Shown: positions 37,489 through 45,808, numbered from the stretch's first letter. The stretch is 64,000 nucleotides of DNA from Saccharibacillus endophyticus (GCF_013185185.1 NZ_JAAZWE010000001.1:372001-436000), one strand, 5' to 3'. Numbers and translations: made by a program. The notes: generated from the sequence alone by a model not told the origin.

Positions 37489-37530
37489 AAAGCTTTTTTC
37501 CGTGCAAAGAGCGGGAAAAAGCTTTTTTTA
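37489..37530 (+). terminator. Rho-independent terminator
   Basis: AAAGCTTTTTTCC (37489-37501) pairs with GGGAAAAAGCTTT (37513-37525), followed by more T residues. Confidence 0.8.
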
Positions 37531-37534
37531 TGCG

Positions 37535-37591
37535 AATTTCGAAATTTGGGACATATGTCCTTCCCTGATCGCATCGTTTTGTCCGTATAAT
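37535..37591 (+). promoter_or_regulatory. Two palindromes and -10 element before the ydcZ-crp operon
   Basis: AATTTCGAAATT (37535-37546) and GGACATATGTCC (37549-37560) are perfect 12-base palindromes, followed by a perfect TATAAT at 37586-37591 without a good -35. The second palindrome is centred about 43 bases before the expected transcription start, close to the class II activator position used by Crp/Fnr proteins. The operon encodes such a regulator, so autoactivation is a reasonable guess. Confidence 0.6.
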
Positions 37592-37626
37592 GGGTAAGGC
37601 ATTCTAAGGAAACGGGGGCATACCGA

Positions 37627-38055
37627 GTGTTTAGAGGAATAGTGTTCGCATTTTTGGGCGGCGCCTGCATTACGCTGCAGGGCGTGGCCAATTCCCGGAT
37701 CAGTCACGATATCGGGACCTGGCAGGCGGCGACGGTAACGCAGCTGACGGGATTCATTATGGCATTGGTCATTTATTTGTTCGTGCGCGACGGCGATCTC
37801 GGCGGTTTCCGCAAAGTCAAACCGCTGTATCTGGCAGGCGGCGCTTTCGGTTCGGTCATCATTTTCAGCGAAGTGACGGCCATTCAGACGATCGGCGTCA
37901 CGTTTACCATCTCCGCGTTGTTGATCGCTCAGCTGCTCGTGACTTTTTTGATCGATCGGTTCGGTTGGTTCGGCACGGCGAAAAGCAAGATGGGCGCGCC
38001 GCAGTTTATCGGCCTGGCGATGATGATCGGCGGCGTGCTGATCATGAAGCTGTAG
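37627..38055 (+). CDS. YdcZ (DUF606) family DMT membrane protein, first copy
   Basis: Small membrane protein of 142 residues with about five hydrophobic segments (FLGGACITLQGVANSRI at the N terminus), in the YdcZ/DUF606 branch of the drug/metabolite transporter superfamily. Such half-size proteins often work in pairs; a second one is encoded two genes downstream at 38819. The GTG start at 37627 follows a weak GGGGGC. Substrate unknown. It begins an operon with a Crp/Fnr regulator 17 bases after its stop. Confidence 0.85.
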   Translation: MFRGIVFAFLGGACITLQGVANSRISHDIGTWQAATVTQLTGFIMALVIYLFVRDGDLGGFRKVKPLYLAGGAFGSVIIFSEVTAIQTIGVTFTISALLIAQLLVTFLIDRFGWFGTAKSKMGAPQFIGLAMMIGGVLIMKL

Positions 38056-38072
38056 GCGAAGGAGCCTTTACC

Positions 38073-38774
38073 ATGAGAGAAATCAGAGATTCAAACCTGC
38101 TCGAACATTACCTGATCCAGCATGATTTGAAGGAAGTATTCCATGAGCCGCTGCGTCCCCTGTTGAGCCTGTACGGTTTCGAACCGGGCGAGGCATTATG
38201 CAGCCAAGGGGCGAAAGCGGATATGCTGTACGTGCTGGTCAAAGGGAAAATCAAGATCTACACCACGTCGCCGGAAGGGCGGACGCTGGTCATCTCGTTC
38301 AAAAACCCGCCGGAAGTGGTGGGAGACATCGAATACATTCGCGATTTGAACATTATCAATACGGTCGAAGCGGTGTCGCCCGTTACCGTGATCGGCATCA
38401 ACGGCAAAATGCTGAAGCGCTACGGGGACGACCATGCGCCGCTGCTGCGTTTTATGCTGGATATCATCACGAAAAAATTCTACGTCAAATCGGATTTTCT
38501 CAGCTTCAATCTCATGTATCCGGTGGAAGTGCGGCTCGCGAGCTATTTGCTGTCCGTCTGCTACGACGAAAGCGATGCGGGCTTTGAAGGCCGTCTGGCC
38601 ACTTCCGAGCTGACCGATACGGCGAACCTGATCGGAACCAGCTATCGGCATCTGAACCGGGTCATCCGCAAGCTGTCCGAAGAAGGACTGGTGGAGCGAA
38701 GCGGCGGATATTTGCACGTGCGCGACCGGGTGCTGCTGGAGCAGCTGGCGGGACGGAATTTGTACGAACATTAA
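38073..38774 (+). CDS. Crp/Fnr family regulator, YeiL-like
   Basis: Cytoplasmic regulator of 233 residues: a cyclic-nucleotide-binding-fold domain (about 15-150; GAKADMLYVLVKGKIKIY) and a C-terminal winged helix (GTSYRHLNRVIRKLSEEGLV). The C-terminal part resembles E. coli YeiL. No Fnr-type cysteine cluster is seen, so direct oxygen sensing by an iron-sulfur centre is unlikely; the effector is unknown. The ATG at 38073 follows AAGGAG. It lies between two ydcZ genes and probably controls them through the palindromes at 37535-37560. Confidence 0.87.
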   Translation: MREIRDSNLLEHYLIQHDLKEVFHEPLRPLLSLYGFEPGEALCSQGAKADMLYVLVKGKIKIYTTSPEGRTLVISFKNPPEVVGDIEYIRDLNIINTVEAVSPVTVIGINGKMLKRYGDDHAPLLRFMLDIITKKFYVKSDFLSFNLMYPVEVRLASYLLSVCYDESDAGFEGRLATSELTDTANLIGTSYRHLNRVIRKLSEEGLVERSGGYLHVRDRVLLEQLAGRNLYEH

Positions 38775-38818
38775 GACTTTTTGAGCGATAACGAATCGGA
38801 TCGAAGGAGGAAATCAAA

Positions 38819-39298
38819 ATGCTGATCGGATTGCTGCTTGCGGCATTCGCGGGGATGATGGTCGCGCTGCAAACGATTTTTAACAACAGGACGGACGTGC
38901 ATATGGGTTCTTGGGCGACGACGACTTGGGTGCTGTTCATGGGCTTCGTCGCGTCGCTGGCATGCAGCCTGATTTTCGAAGGGAGCCGCACGTTCAATTT
39001 GCAAAACATGCAGCCGTGGTATTGGTTCAGCGGCTTGATCGGCGTCGGCGTCGTGATCTGCCTGGTGCTCGGCATCAAGATTCTGGGTCCGACGTTCTCG
39101 GTCTCGGTCACGCTGACGGCCCAGCTCGGCTTCGCGCTGCTGTTCGATTCGCTCGGTTGGCTGGGGCTGGAGAAGGTGGCTTTCGACTGGAAACAGCTGG
39201 CGGGAGTCATCGTGATCGTCGCCGGAATCTTCGTATTCAAATTCGGCGGAAAAAAGAAATCGGCGGAATCGGTACAGTCTGCTTCGACGGCAGGCTAA
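38819..39298 (+). CDS. YdcZ (DUF606) family DMT membrane protein, second copy
   Basis: Membrane protein of 159 residues with about five hydrophobic segments and a lysine-rich C terminus (KKKSAESV), related to the copy at 37627 (compare LLAAFAGMMVALQTIFNNR with the first copy's N terminus). GAAGGAGG lies 9 bases upstream. Together the two would give a ten-segment heterodimeric carrier, with the regulator encoded between them. Confidence 0.85.
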   Translation: MLIGLLLAAFAGMMVALQTIFNNRTDVHMGSWATTTWVLFMGFVASLACSLIFEGSRTFNLQNMQPWYWFSGLIGVGVVICLVLGIKILGPTFSVSVTLTAQLGFALLFDSLGWLGLEKVAFDWKQLAGVIVIVAGIFVFKFGGKKKSAESVQSASTAG

Positions 39299-39368
39299 AA
39301 CGACGGGACATGCGGCCAAAACAGAAACGGCCTCGGGCCGGATAACCGGATCGATAGGAGGAATTTTC

Positions 39369-39803
39369 ATGCAAAATCAACAACACGGACCATCGGGCGC
39401 CATACCGGCGTTGATCGATAAGGTAGCCTGGATCCTGATTCGGGACGGCAAAGTGCTGAGCGCCCGCTCGAAAGGCAAAGAAATCTATTATTTCCCCGGC
39501 GGCAAGCGCGAACCCGGAGAAAGCGACGCCGAGACGCTGGCGCGCGAGATCGAAGAAGAGCTGACGGTGCGGATCAAGCCGGAGAGCGTTCGTCCGTTCG
39601 GAATCTTCGAGGCGGAGGCCGACGGAAAAGCAGCCGGAGTTCGCGTCCGCATGGTCTGCTACACGGCCGATTATGAAGGGGAACTGACGCCTGCGGCAGA
39701 GATTGAAGAGGTCGCTTGGCTGGGCGAAGGCGATCGCGATCGCGTGTCGGCCGCAAGCCGGTTGGTGTTCGACGCGGTCTACGGCACGCAAAAAAAGGAC
39801 TGA
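39369..39803 (+). CDS. Nudix hydrolase
   Basis: Cytoplasmic pyrophosphohydrolase of 144 residues acting on a nucleoside diphosphate linked to another group. A complete Nudix box is visible at about residues 45-66 (GKREPGESDAETLAREIEEE, matching Gx5Ex7REUxEExG closely). Substrate unknown; sanitising of damaged nucleotides is one option. ATAGGAGGAA precedes the ATG. The next gene follows after 53 bases with its own ribosome binding site. Confidence 0.9.
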   Translation: MQNQQHGPSGAIPALIDKVAWILIRDGKVLSARSKGKEIYYFPGGKREPGESDAETLAREIEEELTVRIKPESVRPFGIFEAEADGKAAGVRVRMVCYTADYEGELTPAAEIEEVAWLGEGDRDRVSAASRLVFDAVYGTQKKD

Positions 39804-39856
39804 GCCGCAGATCGGCATTCAGATCGAAAACAGATAGAAAGCAGGAGGCGGAGAGC

Positions 39857-41587
39857 GTGGAAATCAGAGAGATACGTACCGAAGACAATGCCGCGATCGA
39901 AGTCGTTATCCGGGAGTGCCTGATCGAATTCGGCGGCAACCGGGAAGGGTTGGCTTGGGCGGACCCGGGTCTGAGCGACTTATACCATGAATATAACGCC
40001 CGCGAAGGCGAACAATCGTATGCGAACCGCGCTTATTGGGTCGTGGAAGAAGCCGGACGGATACTGGGCGGCTGCGGCATCGCGCCTTACGCGGGTTCGA
40101 ACGACGTGTGCGAGCTGCAAAAGATGTATGTGTACGAGGAAGCTCGGGGCACGGGAATCGCGAAGGAACTGCTGCGCACCGCCTTGGAATTCGCGAAGCG
40201 CCATTATTCCCGATGTTACTTGGAAACGCTGAGCAATATGCACGCCGCCAACCGCTTCTACCGCAAGCACGGCTTCCGCGAATTGGACGCCCCGCTGGAA
40301 GGGTCGGAGCACTTCGCGTGCGATGCCTGGTATCTCCTGGATTTGCAGGACGTTCCCGTTACCGCGGCCCGCGGGAAAAAGCGTTCTTGGAAAGCCGATA
40401 AGCTGGATTCCATGGGATCGTCGATCTTCTCGGAAGCGGCGGGTTGGCGGGAAGAAGCGGAACGGGCCGGCAAAGAGATAGTCAATCTGGGAATCGGCGC
40501 GCCGGACGAAGCGCCTTCGGAAAGCATCCGCCGCAAATTGAGCGATGCGGTCATGCGGGCGGACGCCTATAAGTATCCCGGAACGCGGGGGACGAAGGCT
40601 TTCCGCGAGCGCTGCGCGCAGTGGATGATGCACCGTTTCGGAGCAAAACTGGACCCGGCGACGGAAATCCTGCCGCTGCTCGGTTCGCAGGACGGTTTGG
40701 CGCATTTGGCGCAGGCGGTCTGCAATCCCGGCGATTTGGCGATCCTGCCCGACCCCGGTTACCCGATTTATGCCGGATCGTTGGCGATCGCCGGCGTGAC
40801 GCCTTGGCTGCTGCCTCTTCGGGAGGCAAACGATTTTCTCCCCGATCTGGACTCGATTCCGGCGGAAGTCTGGGAAAAAGCGGTTTTCATTTTGTTGAAT
40901 TTCCCGGGCAACCCGGTCGCGGCGTTGGCCGATTACGCCTTTTTCGAAAAGCTGGTCTTTTTGGCGAAAAAGTGGGACGTGCTGATCGTGCACGATCTCG
41001 CTTATTCGGAAATGGGCTTCGACGGCTATCGCCCGTGCAGCGTGCTCGAAGTTCCGGGAGCGGCAGAAACGGCGGTCGAGCTGCATTCTTTTTCGAAAAG
41101 CTTCAACATGGCCGGCTGCCGGATCGGCTTTATCGCGGGCAATGCCGAAGCGGTAAGCGCGCTGCGGGAACTGAAAGGACATATCGACTTCGGCGCGTTC
41201 GAGCCGATTCAGGAAACGGCCGTGTTCGCTTTGGAACAAGCGATGTCGGCGCCGGAAGGAGACCGGGGCGTGGCACCTTTGTACGAGGGCAGGCGCAATA
41301 CGTTCGTGGAGGCTTTGGCCGCGGAAGGATGGAGCGTGCGCAGCCCCGGCGCGACCATGTTCGTTTGGGCGCGGCTGCCGGAAAGCTTAACCGAAACGAA
41401 ATCGCGTTGGACGTCCAAAGCGTTCTCGCGGGAATTGATGCTGCAAGAAGGCGTCGGATCGATTCCCGGCAGCGCGTTCGGCGCTGAAGGCGAAGGGTAC
41501 GTCCGCTTCTCGCTCGTGCGCGAAGAAGAAGCGCTGCGCAAAGCTGCGCGGCGGATTGGACGGTTCGTGCGAAGCATCGGAGGGTGA
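39857..41587 (+). CDS. GNAT acetyltransferase fused to a class I/II aminotransferase
   Basis: One 576-residue frame joins two enzymes. Residues 1-165 are a GNAT domain with the acetyl-CoA loop ARGTGIAKELL near 96. Residues 180-576 form a PLP-dependent aminotransferase of the aspartate/LL-diaminopimelate type, with NFPGNP at 349-354, Asp380, Tyr383 and the Schiff-base Lys414 in HSFSKSFNMAGCRIGF. No stop or frame change occurs between them, and the linker (166-185) is basic. I choose the GTG at 39857, 8 bases after AGGAGG; the frame is open upstream but overlaps the Nudix gene. It might transaminate and acetylate one amino-group substrate; that is speculation. Confidence 0.88.
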   Translation: MEIREIRTEDNAAIEVVIRECLIEFGGNREGLAWADPGLSDLYHEYNAREGEQSYANRAYWVVEEAGRILGGCGIAPYAGSNDVCELQKMYVYEEARGTGIAKELLRTALEFAKRHYSRCYLETLSNMHAANRFYRKHGFRELDAPLEGSEHFACDAWYLLDLQDVPVTAARGKKRSWKADKLDSMGSSIFSEAAGWREEAERAGKEIVNLGIGAPDEAPSESIRRKLSDAVMRADAYKYPGTRGTKAFRERCAQWMMHRFGAKLDPATEILPLLGSQDGLAHLAQAVCNPGDLAILPDPGYPIYAGSLAIAGVTPWLLPLREANDFLPDLDSIPAEVWEKAVFILLNFPGNPVAALADYAFFEKLVFLAKKWDVLIVHDLAYSEMGFDGYRPCSVLEVPGAAETAVELHSFSKSFNMAGCRIGFIAGNAEAVSALRELKGHIDFGAFEPIQETAVFALEQAMSAPEGDRGVAPLYEGRRNTFVEALAAEGWSVRSPGATMFVWARLPESLTETKSRWTSKAFSRELMLQEGVGSIPGSAFGAEGEGYVRFSLVREEEALRKAARRIGRFVRSIGG

Positions 41588-41749
41588 ACGGAAAGCCGAA
41601 ATCCAGAGTTCCGCGAACATGCGGATGATAGGTTTTGCGCACGGCGAAAGCCGCAGCCCGATCGGGCGATTCCGGCACGTTCGTTTCCGTTTTCGGCGTG
41701 TTCGCGATCTGGATCTTAACAGCGGCTGCCGAGTATGAGCATAAGCGAA

Positions 41750-41789
41750 AGGACGCGAGCCCGACTGAAATCGGGATCGCGTCCTTTTT
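41750..41789. terminator. Bidirectional terminator
   Basis: AGGACGCGA (41750-41758) and TCGCGTCCT (41777-41785), with an inner CCCGA/TCGGG stem, followed by TTTT. It lies between convergent genes. Confidence 0.8.
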
Positions 41790-41816
41790 GGAACGGACTT
41801 GATTCTTCGCTATCGA

Positions 41817-42299
41817 TCAAGCCGCGGACGGTTGAGAAGCCGCAGGCTGCGGCGGGAAAATTTTTAGGAAAACGGCACGCGTCAGCGGACCGACGATGAC
41901 CAATTGAAGCGGCAGGGCGCAGATGAAGTTGACCCATAGATTATGCGCGTAAGCGGCGCCTAATCCCGGGCCGAATCCCGCATGTGTCACGGCGCCGTAG
42001 AAAGACATGAACAGCACCATGCCCGCCACCATCAAGCAGGAAATGGCCAGAACTTTTCGAATCATCGGGCTGCCCGGTTTGACAAGCCGTCCCGCGATGC
42101 TTTTGGCAATCGCGCCGACGACGAAAATATCCAAAATCAGCGCGACGGCGAATGCCGGAACGTAGCCGATCGCCATCGTTTTGAACGCTTCGCCCGTAAA
42201 TCCTTTCAGCAGAAGCACATTGTATACCGTCATGCCCAGCACCATCAGCGCGCACATGATCGTGGTGAAGATCAAGCTTTCTTTCTTGTTTTTACCCAT
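41817..42299 (-). CDS. DUF2798 family membrane protein
   Basis: Small membrane protein of 160 residues with four hydrophobic segments, typical of the DUF2798 family (two similar two-segment halves), ending in a Pro/Ala/Ser tail. Function unknown. It is divergent from a MarR-type regulator at 42456, and its predicted promoter overlaps a palindromic operator, so it is probably the regulator's target. Confidence 0.8.
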   Translation of the reverse strand: MGKNKKESLIFTTIMCALMVLGMTVYNVLLLKGFTGEAFKTMAIGYVPAFAVALILDIFVVGAIAKSIAGRLVKPGSPMIRKVLAISCLMVAGMVLFMSFYGAVTHAGFGPGLGAAYAHNLWVNFICALPLQLVIVGPLTRAVFLKIFPPQPAASQPSAA

Positions 42300-42380
42300 T
42301 TTTTACTCCTTGTGCCGAACATGTTCTTATATACGCATATAAGTAACTGCCCAAACTTTGTTTTATTGTCCACTTAGTTT

Positions 42381-42420
42381 ACAATATCATTAGTGAAAGG
42401 AAAATGTCAACCTGGTTGAC
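42381..42420 (-). promoter_or_regulatory. Divergent promoter region with MarR-type operator
   Basis: The palindrome GTCAACCTGGTTGAC (42406-42420) is perfect around one central base. On the minus strand TTGACA (42410-42405) overlaps it and TATTGT (42386-42381) follows after 18 bases, giving a promoter for the DUF2798 gene that a bound repressor would block. The operator lies 36 bases before the MarR gene start, so autoregulation is also likely. Confidence 0.68.
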
Positions 42421-42455
42421 TAAATTCTATGATCTTTTGACAGGAGTGTAAATCC

Positions 42456-42875
42456 ATGAATGTGACTGAAGCTTTTTCGACTACTTTGATTGATCTAATG
42501 AGCGATAAGCATCTTTTTTTACGGAAAAAGGTGGCGGAATTGGATGGAGAAGAACTCAATCGAACAGAAACGCATATTCTGGCTGTCGTTGAAACGGCCG
42601 TAAAAGTCTCGATTTCGGAGATCGGCAGAGCCGTTAATCTCACTCGTCAAGGTACGCATAAGAGTGTACTGGGTTTGATCGAACGCGGTTATCTGGAAGA
42701 ATCGCAGGACGCTGACAACCGTCGTGATCGATATGTACGCTTAACGAGCAAGGGACAGCAAGCTTGTGATCGTCAATTGGCAGTCAAGCACGAGTTGGAA
42801 CGTGAAATCTCCGAAAAGCTAGGGCAAGAAAATGTTGAATGGCTCAAGCGGCTGCTTGTCCAAGACTGGATTTGA
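42456..42875 (+). CDS. MarR family transcriptional regulator
   Basis: Winged-helix dimeric repressor of 139 residues. The recognition region is ISEIGRAVNLTRQGTHKSVLGLIERGYLEE, ending in the wing DADNRRDRYVRLTSKG; helices on both sides form the dimer interface. No cysteine in the usual oxidant-sensing position is evident. It probably binds the palindrome at 42406-42420 and controls itself and the divergent DUF2798 membrane protein. ACAGGAGTG precedes the ATG. Confidence 0.9.
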   Translation: MNVTEAFSTTLIDLMSDKHLFLRKKVAELDGEELNRTETHILAVVETAVKVSISEIGRAVNLTRQGTHKSVLGLIERGYLEESQDADNRRDRYVRLTSKGQQACDRQLAVKHELEREISEKLGQENVEWLKRLLVQDWI

Positions 42876-42903
42876 GATGTTCTTATGATGTTTCGATTAT
42901 ACG

Positions 42904-42950
42904 AAAAAAAGGCTTGAAGAAACGCTCTAAAGCGTTCTTCAAGCCTTTTT
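42904..42950. terminator. Bidirectional terminator
   Basis: A near-perfect 20-base stem, 42906-42926 with 42931-42950, flanked by A and T runs, serves the MarR gene and the convergent hydrolase gene. Confidence 0.9.
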
Positions 42951-42975
42951 AATGAATGAGTGATCTGCGTGACGT

Positions 42976-43944
42976 TTACTTGATATTGCTCTCGACATCT
43001 TGGTACAGGCTGTTATGAAGAATCTCCGCGTCGCTGCCTTTAAAAGCTTCGGCGGCTTCAGTATTTCCTTGGAGATGCCACATGAACCATGCCGTCATAT
43101 ATCCGTCGATGGCTAGGTAGCTATCGCCATGGTCGATGCCTTTTTTTCGAGCAATCATTTTTTCGACGGAATTCGGAAGGGCTTCGTAATTGGCTTGAAG
43201 CGCCCATAACGGCGTAATGCCTTGTCCTTCCGTTAAACTGATGTTGTCGGCGGTTCCGGCATCGAAGCTGCCCGTACCCGCGGTCAAGAAAGTCGGAATG
43301 TTGATCTTCGACAGATCATAACTCCATTCCGTGCCGAATACGTTCTTTTGTCCCCAATACGGCGAGGTAGGACTGACGGCGTATAAAGCTTTGTACTTGT
43401 TGCCGTGAGGCTGGGACGTTACCGCGTTGATTGCCCCGACGCCACCCTGCGAGTGTCCGCCGATTCCGATATTTTGCGTATCGACTTTTCCGTAAAAGAT
43501 GCTGCTACCGTCTTCGTTCAGTTTTAATAGAAACTCTAACGTTGCTTCTGAAGAAGCGCCGGTTCGCGAATTGTTGTCTTCGTTGCCCACTACGATAAAT
43601 CCCCAAGAAGCCAGATGCTTGAAAAAGGCCGGGTATCCGCTTGCCGGAGTGCCGCTTCCGTTGGCAATGACCACGACTGGATAAAGGGCGTCATCTTTTT
43701 CCAAATCCGTCGGATACCAGATTTCGTGCTTTTGGACAGCCGCGTCGTCAACCTTGAATTCCGCAAACGACACTTTATCTTCGCCCAGTTCCGTATATCG
43801 CTTTTCGATCGGCTGCTCTGTCTGCGTGAACTTATAATAGTGCGCGTTTTTGTACTTTGAAAATGCAAACAGTCCTGCGATCAATAAAGCGATGATGATT
43901 GCGATGATCAACAAAATTTTCAGAATGGTTTTTAAAATCTTCAT
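42976..43944 (-). CDS. Membrane-anchored alpha/beta hydrolase (chlorophyllase/PAF-acetylhydrolase-like)
   Basis: Serine hydrolase of 322 residues with an N-terminal membrane helix of isoleucine and leucine residues (about 6-28), so the enzyme is probably displayed outside. The oxyanion region contains VVIANGSGTP and the nucleophile elbow is GIGGHSQGGVGAIN. The start at 43944 has CGGAGGAAA upstream; a longer frame to 43983 lacks such a site. It lies in a minus-strand cluster with another membrane-tethered hydrolase and a 46-residue membrane peptide, next to a divergent TetR-type gene. Substrate unknown. Confidence 0.83.
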   Translation of the reverse strand: MKILKTILKILLIIAIIIALLIAGLFAFSKYKNAHYYKFTQTEQPIEKRYTELGEDKVSFAEFKVDDAAVQKHEIWYPTDLEKDDALYPVVVIANGSGTPASGYPAFFKHLASWGFIVVGNEDNNSRTGASSEATLEFLLKLNEDGSSIFYGKVDTQNIGIGGHSQGGVGAINAVTSQPHGNKYKALYAVSPTSPYWGQKNVFGTEWSYDLSKINIPTFLTAGTGSFDAGTADNISLTEGQGITPLWALQANYEALPNSVEKMIARKKGIDHGDSYLAIDGYMTAWFMWHLQGNTEAAEAFKGSDAEILHNSLYQDVESNIK

Positions 43945-44022
43945 GTTTAATTTCCTCCGGCTTATCGTTAATTCGATTTCCATGCCTGCCGTTTTGGTGA
44001 ATGGTTGAAAAGGGCTTTTTGT

Positions 44023-45009
44023 TTACTTGATTGGCATATACGCGTTCAAATAGTGTTCCACGCTCTCCATGTACTTCACGTATAAAGCCGTATCGTTCTG
44101 AAGAGCGTGTCCCGAGTGCGGAAATTCGATATACTCGTGCGGCACGTTATTTTTTTCCAACGCCCGCACGAGATGTTTGGACGCGTCAAACGGGCTGACT
44201 TTGTCATATACGCCGTAAGCGATCACGCTGGGCACCGAATTCTCGCTCACCCACATATAAGCCGAAATCGGCTTGATCGCCTCTTCGTAGGCTTCTGTCT
44301 CCAACATGTCCGCCGTAATCTCGGAGCCGGACATGACCGAAAACAATCCGGCTGCCGCATCCGGGTTCTGATCCAGTCCATAGACCGACCAGTCTTCTGG
44401 ATAAAAGCTCGACGGACCAACCGCTTCGAACATCATCTTTACCGGAATCGGCGATTCGGCTGCGTCGCGGTAAGCATACAGCATCGCCAGCGTCCCGCCC
44501 GCCGAACCTCCGGAGATCGCCATCGAATCCAAATCGTAACCTAACTTTCCGGTTTCTTTGACAACGGCGGGAATACTGCTTTTGATCTCTGCCGACTGCG
44601 AGTACACGCTGGATCGGGGATGCTGTTCATCGCGCAGGGTGTAATTGATGCCTGCCGCGACATAGCCTTTGGAAGCCAGCCATTTGAGCATGTCCGCATC
44701 ATCCGATTTATCGCCTGTCGTGAATCCGCCAGCATGGAGATATACAACAAGACCGTAAGTTTCCTTGCTCCGATCGGCAGGCAGGTAAAGATCGAATTTG
44801 TTCGCGTCGCCGTCCCCGTAGGATAGATCCGTACGGATCGTGCCCGTCTCGTCATTCCAGTCTACCGTATACTTTTTCAAAGCCGGAGCCGGGTAAGTGA
44901 GCTTCAGCACCGCCGATCCTGCAAAAGAAACGATAAATGCGCCTACGCATAACAGGATAAACAGGCCTGTTTTGTGTTTCTTCTTTTTGATTTTCTTTTC
45001 GCCGCTCAT
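44023..45009 (-). CDS. Alpha/beta hydrolase fold-3 protein with N-terminal membrane anchor
   Basis: Esterase/lipase-like protein of 328 residues. A lysine-rich N terminus (KKIKKKKHK) precedes a membrane segment (about 15-35). The hydrolase domain has the oxyanion motif YLHAGGF, a variant of HGGG, and the nucleophile elbow SGGSAGG; the later SPFDASKHLV and HSGHAL give the acid and base. Its ATG overlaps the stop of the 46-residue frame upstream (ATGA), and GGAGGC supports it. A long in-frame extension to 45393 runs through the regulator's promoter and is rejected. Confidence 0.85.
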   Translation of the reverse strand: MSGEKKIKKKKHKTGLFILLCVGAFIVSFAGSAVLKLTYPAPALKKYTVDWNDETGTIRTDLSYGDGDANKFDLYLPADRSKETYGLVVYLHAGGFTTGDKSDDADMLKWLASKGYVAAGINYTLRDEQHPRSSVYSQSAEIKSSIPAVVKETGKLGYDLDSMAISGGSAGGTLAMLYAYRDAAESPIPVKMMFEAVGPSSFYPEDWSVYGLDQNPDAAAGLFSVMSGSEITADMLETEAYEEAIKPISAYMWVSENSVPSVIAYGVYDKVSPFDASKHLVRALEKNNVPHEYIEFPHSGHALQNDTALYVKYMESVEHYLNAYMPIK

Positions 45010-45146
45010 AAAAAATTGCCTCCGAACAAAGATCCGCCGACCATCAGGTTGAGAAATGCGCGCACGGCAAGCCTTCCCGAAATCCATCCGACTACCAGGA
45101 TCACTGCTAATATAACCGTTCGTTTCGTAGTAAAAAGTTTCGTCAT
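45006..45146 (-). CDS. Predicted 46-residue membrane peptide, coupled to the hydrolase gene
   Basis: Short frame starting MTKLFTTKRTVILAV with one membrane helix (residues 11-22, followed by a glycine-rich amphipathic stretch). AAAGGAGAG lies 4-5 bases before its ATG, and its stop overlaps the next start by four bases, the usual sign of translational coupling. It may be a leader that sets expression of the hydrolase, or a small subunit. Function unknown. Confidence 0.6.
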   Translation of the reverse strand: MTKLFTTKRTVILAVILVVGWISGRLAVRAFLNLMVGGSLFGGNFL

Positions 45147-45187
45147 CGTTCTCTCCTTTATTCTTGTTCAAGAGGGGTACGGAACTC

Positions 45188-45216
45188 TTGACAATTTGTT
45201 GCCGCAGATATACGCT
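45188..45216 (+). promoter_or_regulatory. Possible promoter of the TetR-type gene
   Basis: TTGACA (45188-45193) followed after 17 bases by a poor -10, TACGCT (45211-45216). The divergent hydrolase cluster starts about 40 bases away on the other strand. Confidence 0.4.
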
Positions 45217-45301
45217 ACCGACGTGCCAAATGTACCAACCCTTATAAGCAAGATCAATACTTAAGGCGAAAATGGCACAGATCGGGAGTGGATGTACCAT
45301 C

Positions 45302-45808
45302 ATGAATAACGAAGAAAAAAATACGTTTGCGAAAAAACAAATAACGGAAGCGTTTTTGCATTTATTGAACGATCGCGAGCTGTCCCAAATCACGATCGTT
45401 CAGATCACGACGGAAGCGAAGGTAAGCCGGAACTCGTTTTACCGGAACTATCAAGATAAAGAGGAAATTCTGCTTAAACATATCAAGCATTTAATTACGC
45501 GGTGGAATGCGGAGTACGACTTGAACAATAACCAGTCAGACAAAGAAATGTTCGGAAGCTTATTTCATCATTTGAAAGAAAAACGGGATTTTTATCTTTT
45601 GCTTAAAAAGAGAAATTTATTTCATTTGTTTTTGAGCGTTTTTGTCGAGATTTACGGAGCAAAGCGTGAATACGATAATATGGGAGCCTACGCGGCGTCT
45701 TTTATCGCTTACGGCGTTTACGGCTGGATCGAGGAATGGATCGGCCGCGGCATGCAGGAATCGGCAGAAACGATGTCGGCGCTTTTGGCAACGAGCGGAA
45801 TGAAATGA
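45302..45808 (+). CDS. TetR/AcrR family regulator
   Basis: Helix-turn-helix repressor of 168 residues: the DNA-binding domain is at about 10-55 (ITIVQITTEAKVSRNSFYRNY), followed by a helical ligand domain of the short TetR-C-like type found in Firmicutes. Divergent from the small membrane peptide and hydrolase genes and likely to control them. The start is uncertain: the ATG at 45302 gives the usual short N-terminal arm, but an ATG at 45272 with AAGGCG close upstream is possible. Confidence 0.83.
   Translation: MNNEEKNTFAKKQITEAFLHLLNDRELSQITIVQITTEAKVSRNSFYRNYQDKEEILLKHIKHLITRWNAEYDLNNNQSDKEMFGSLFHHLKEKRDFYLLLKKRNLFHLFLSVFVEIYGAKREYDNMGAYAASFIAYGVYGWIEEWIGRGMQESAETMSALLATSGMK

Noticed and set aside
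44023..45393. A longer hydrolase frame with about 128 extra N-terminal residues
   Set aside because: The extension crosses the divergent promoter region and the small membrane peptide gene; the ATG at 45009 has its own ribosome binding site.
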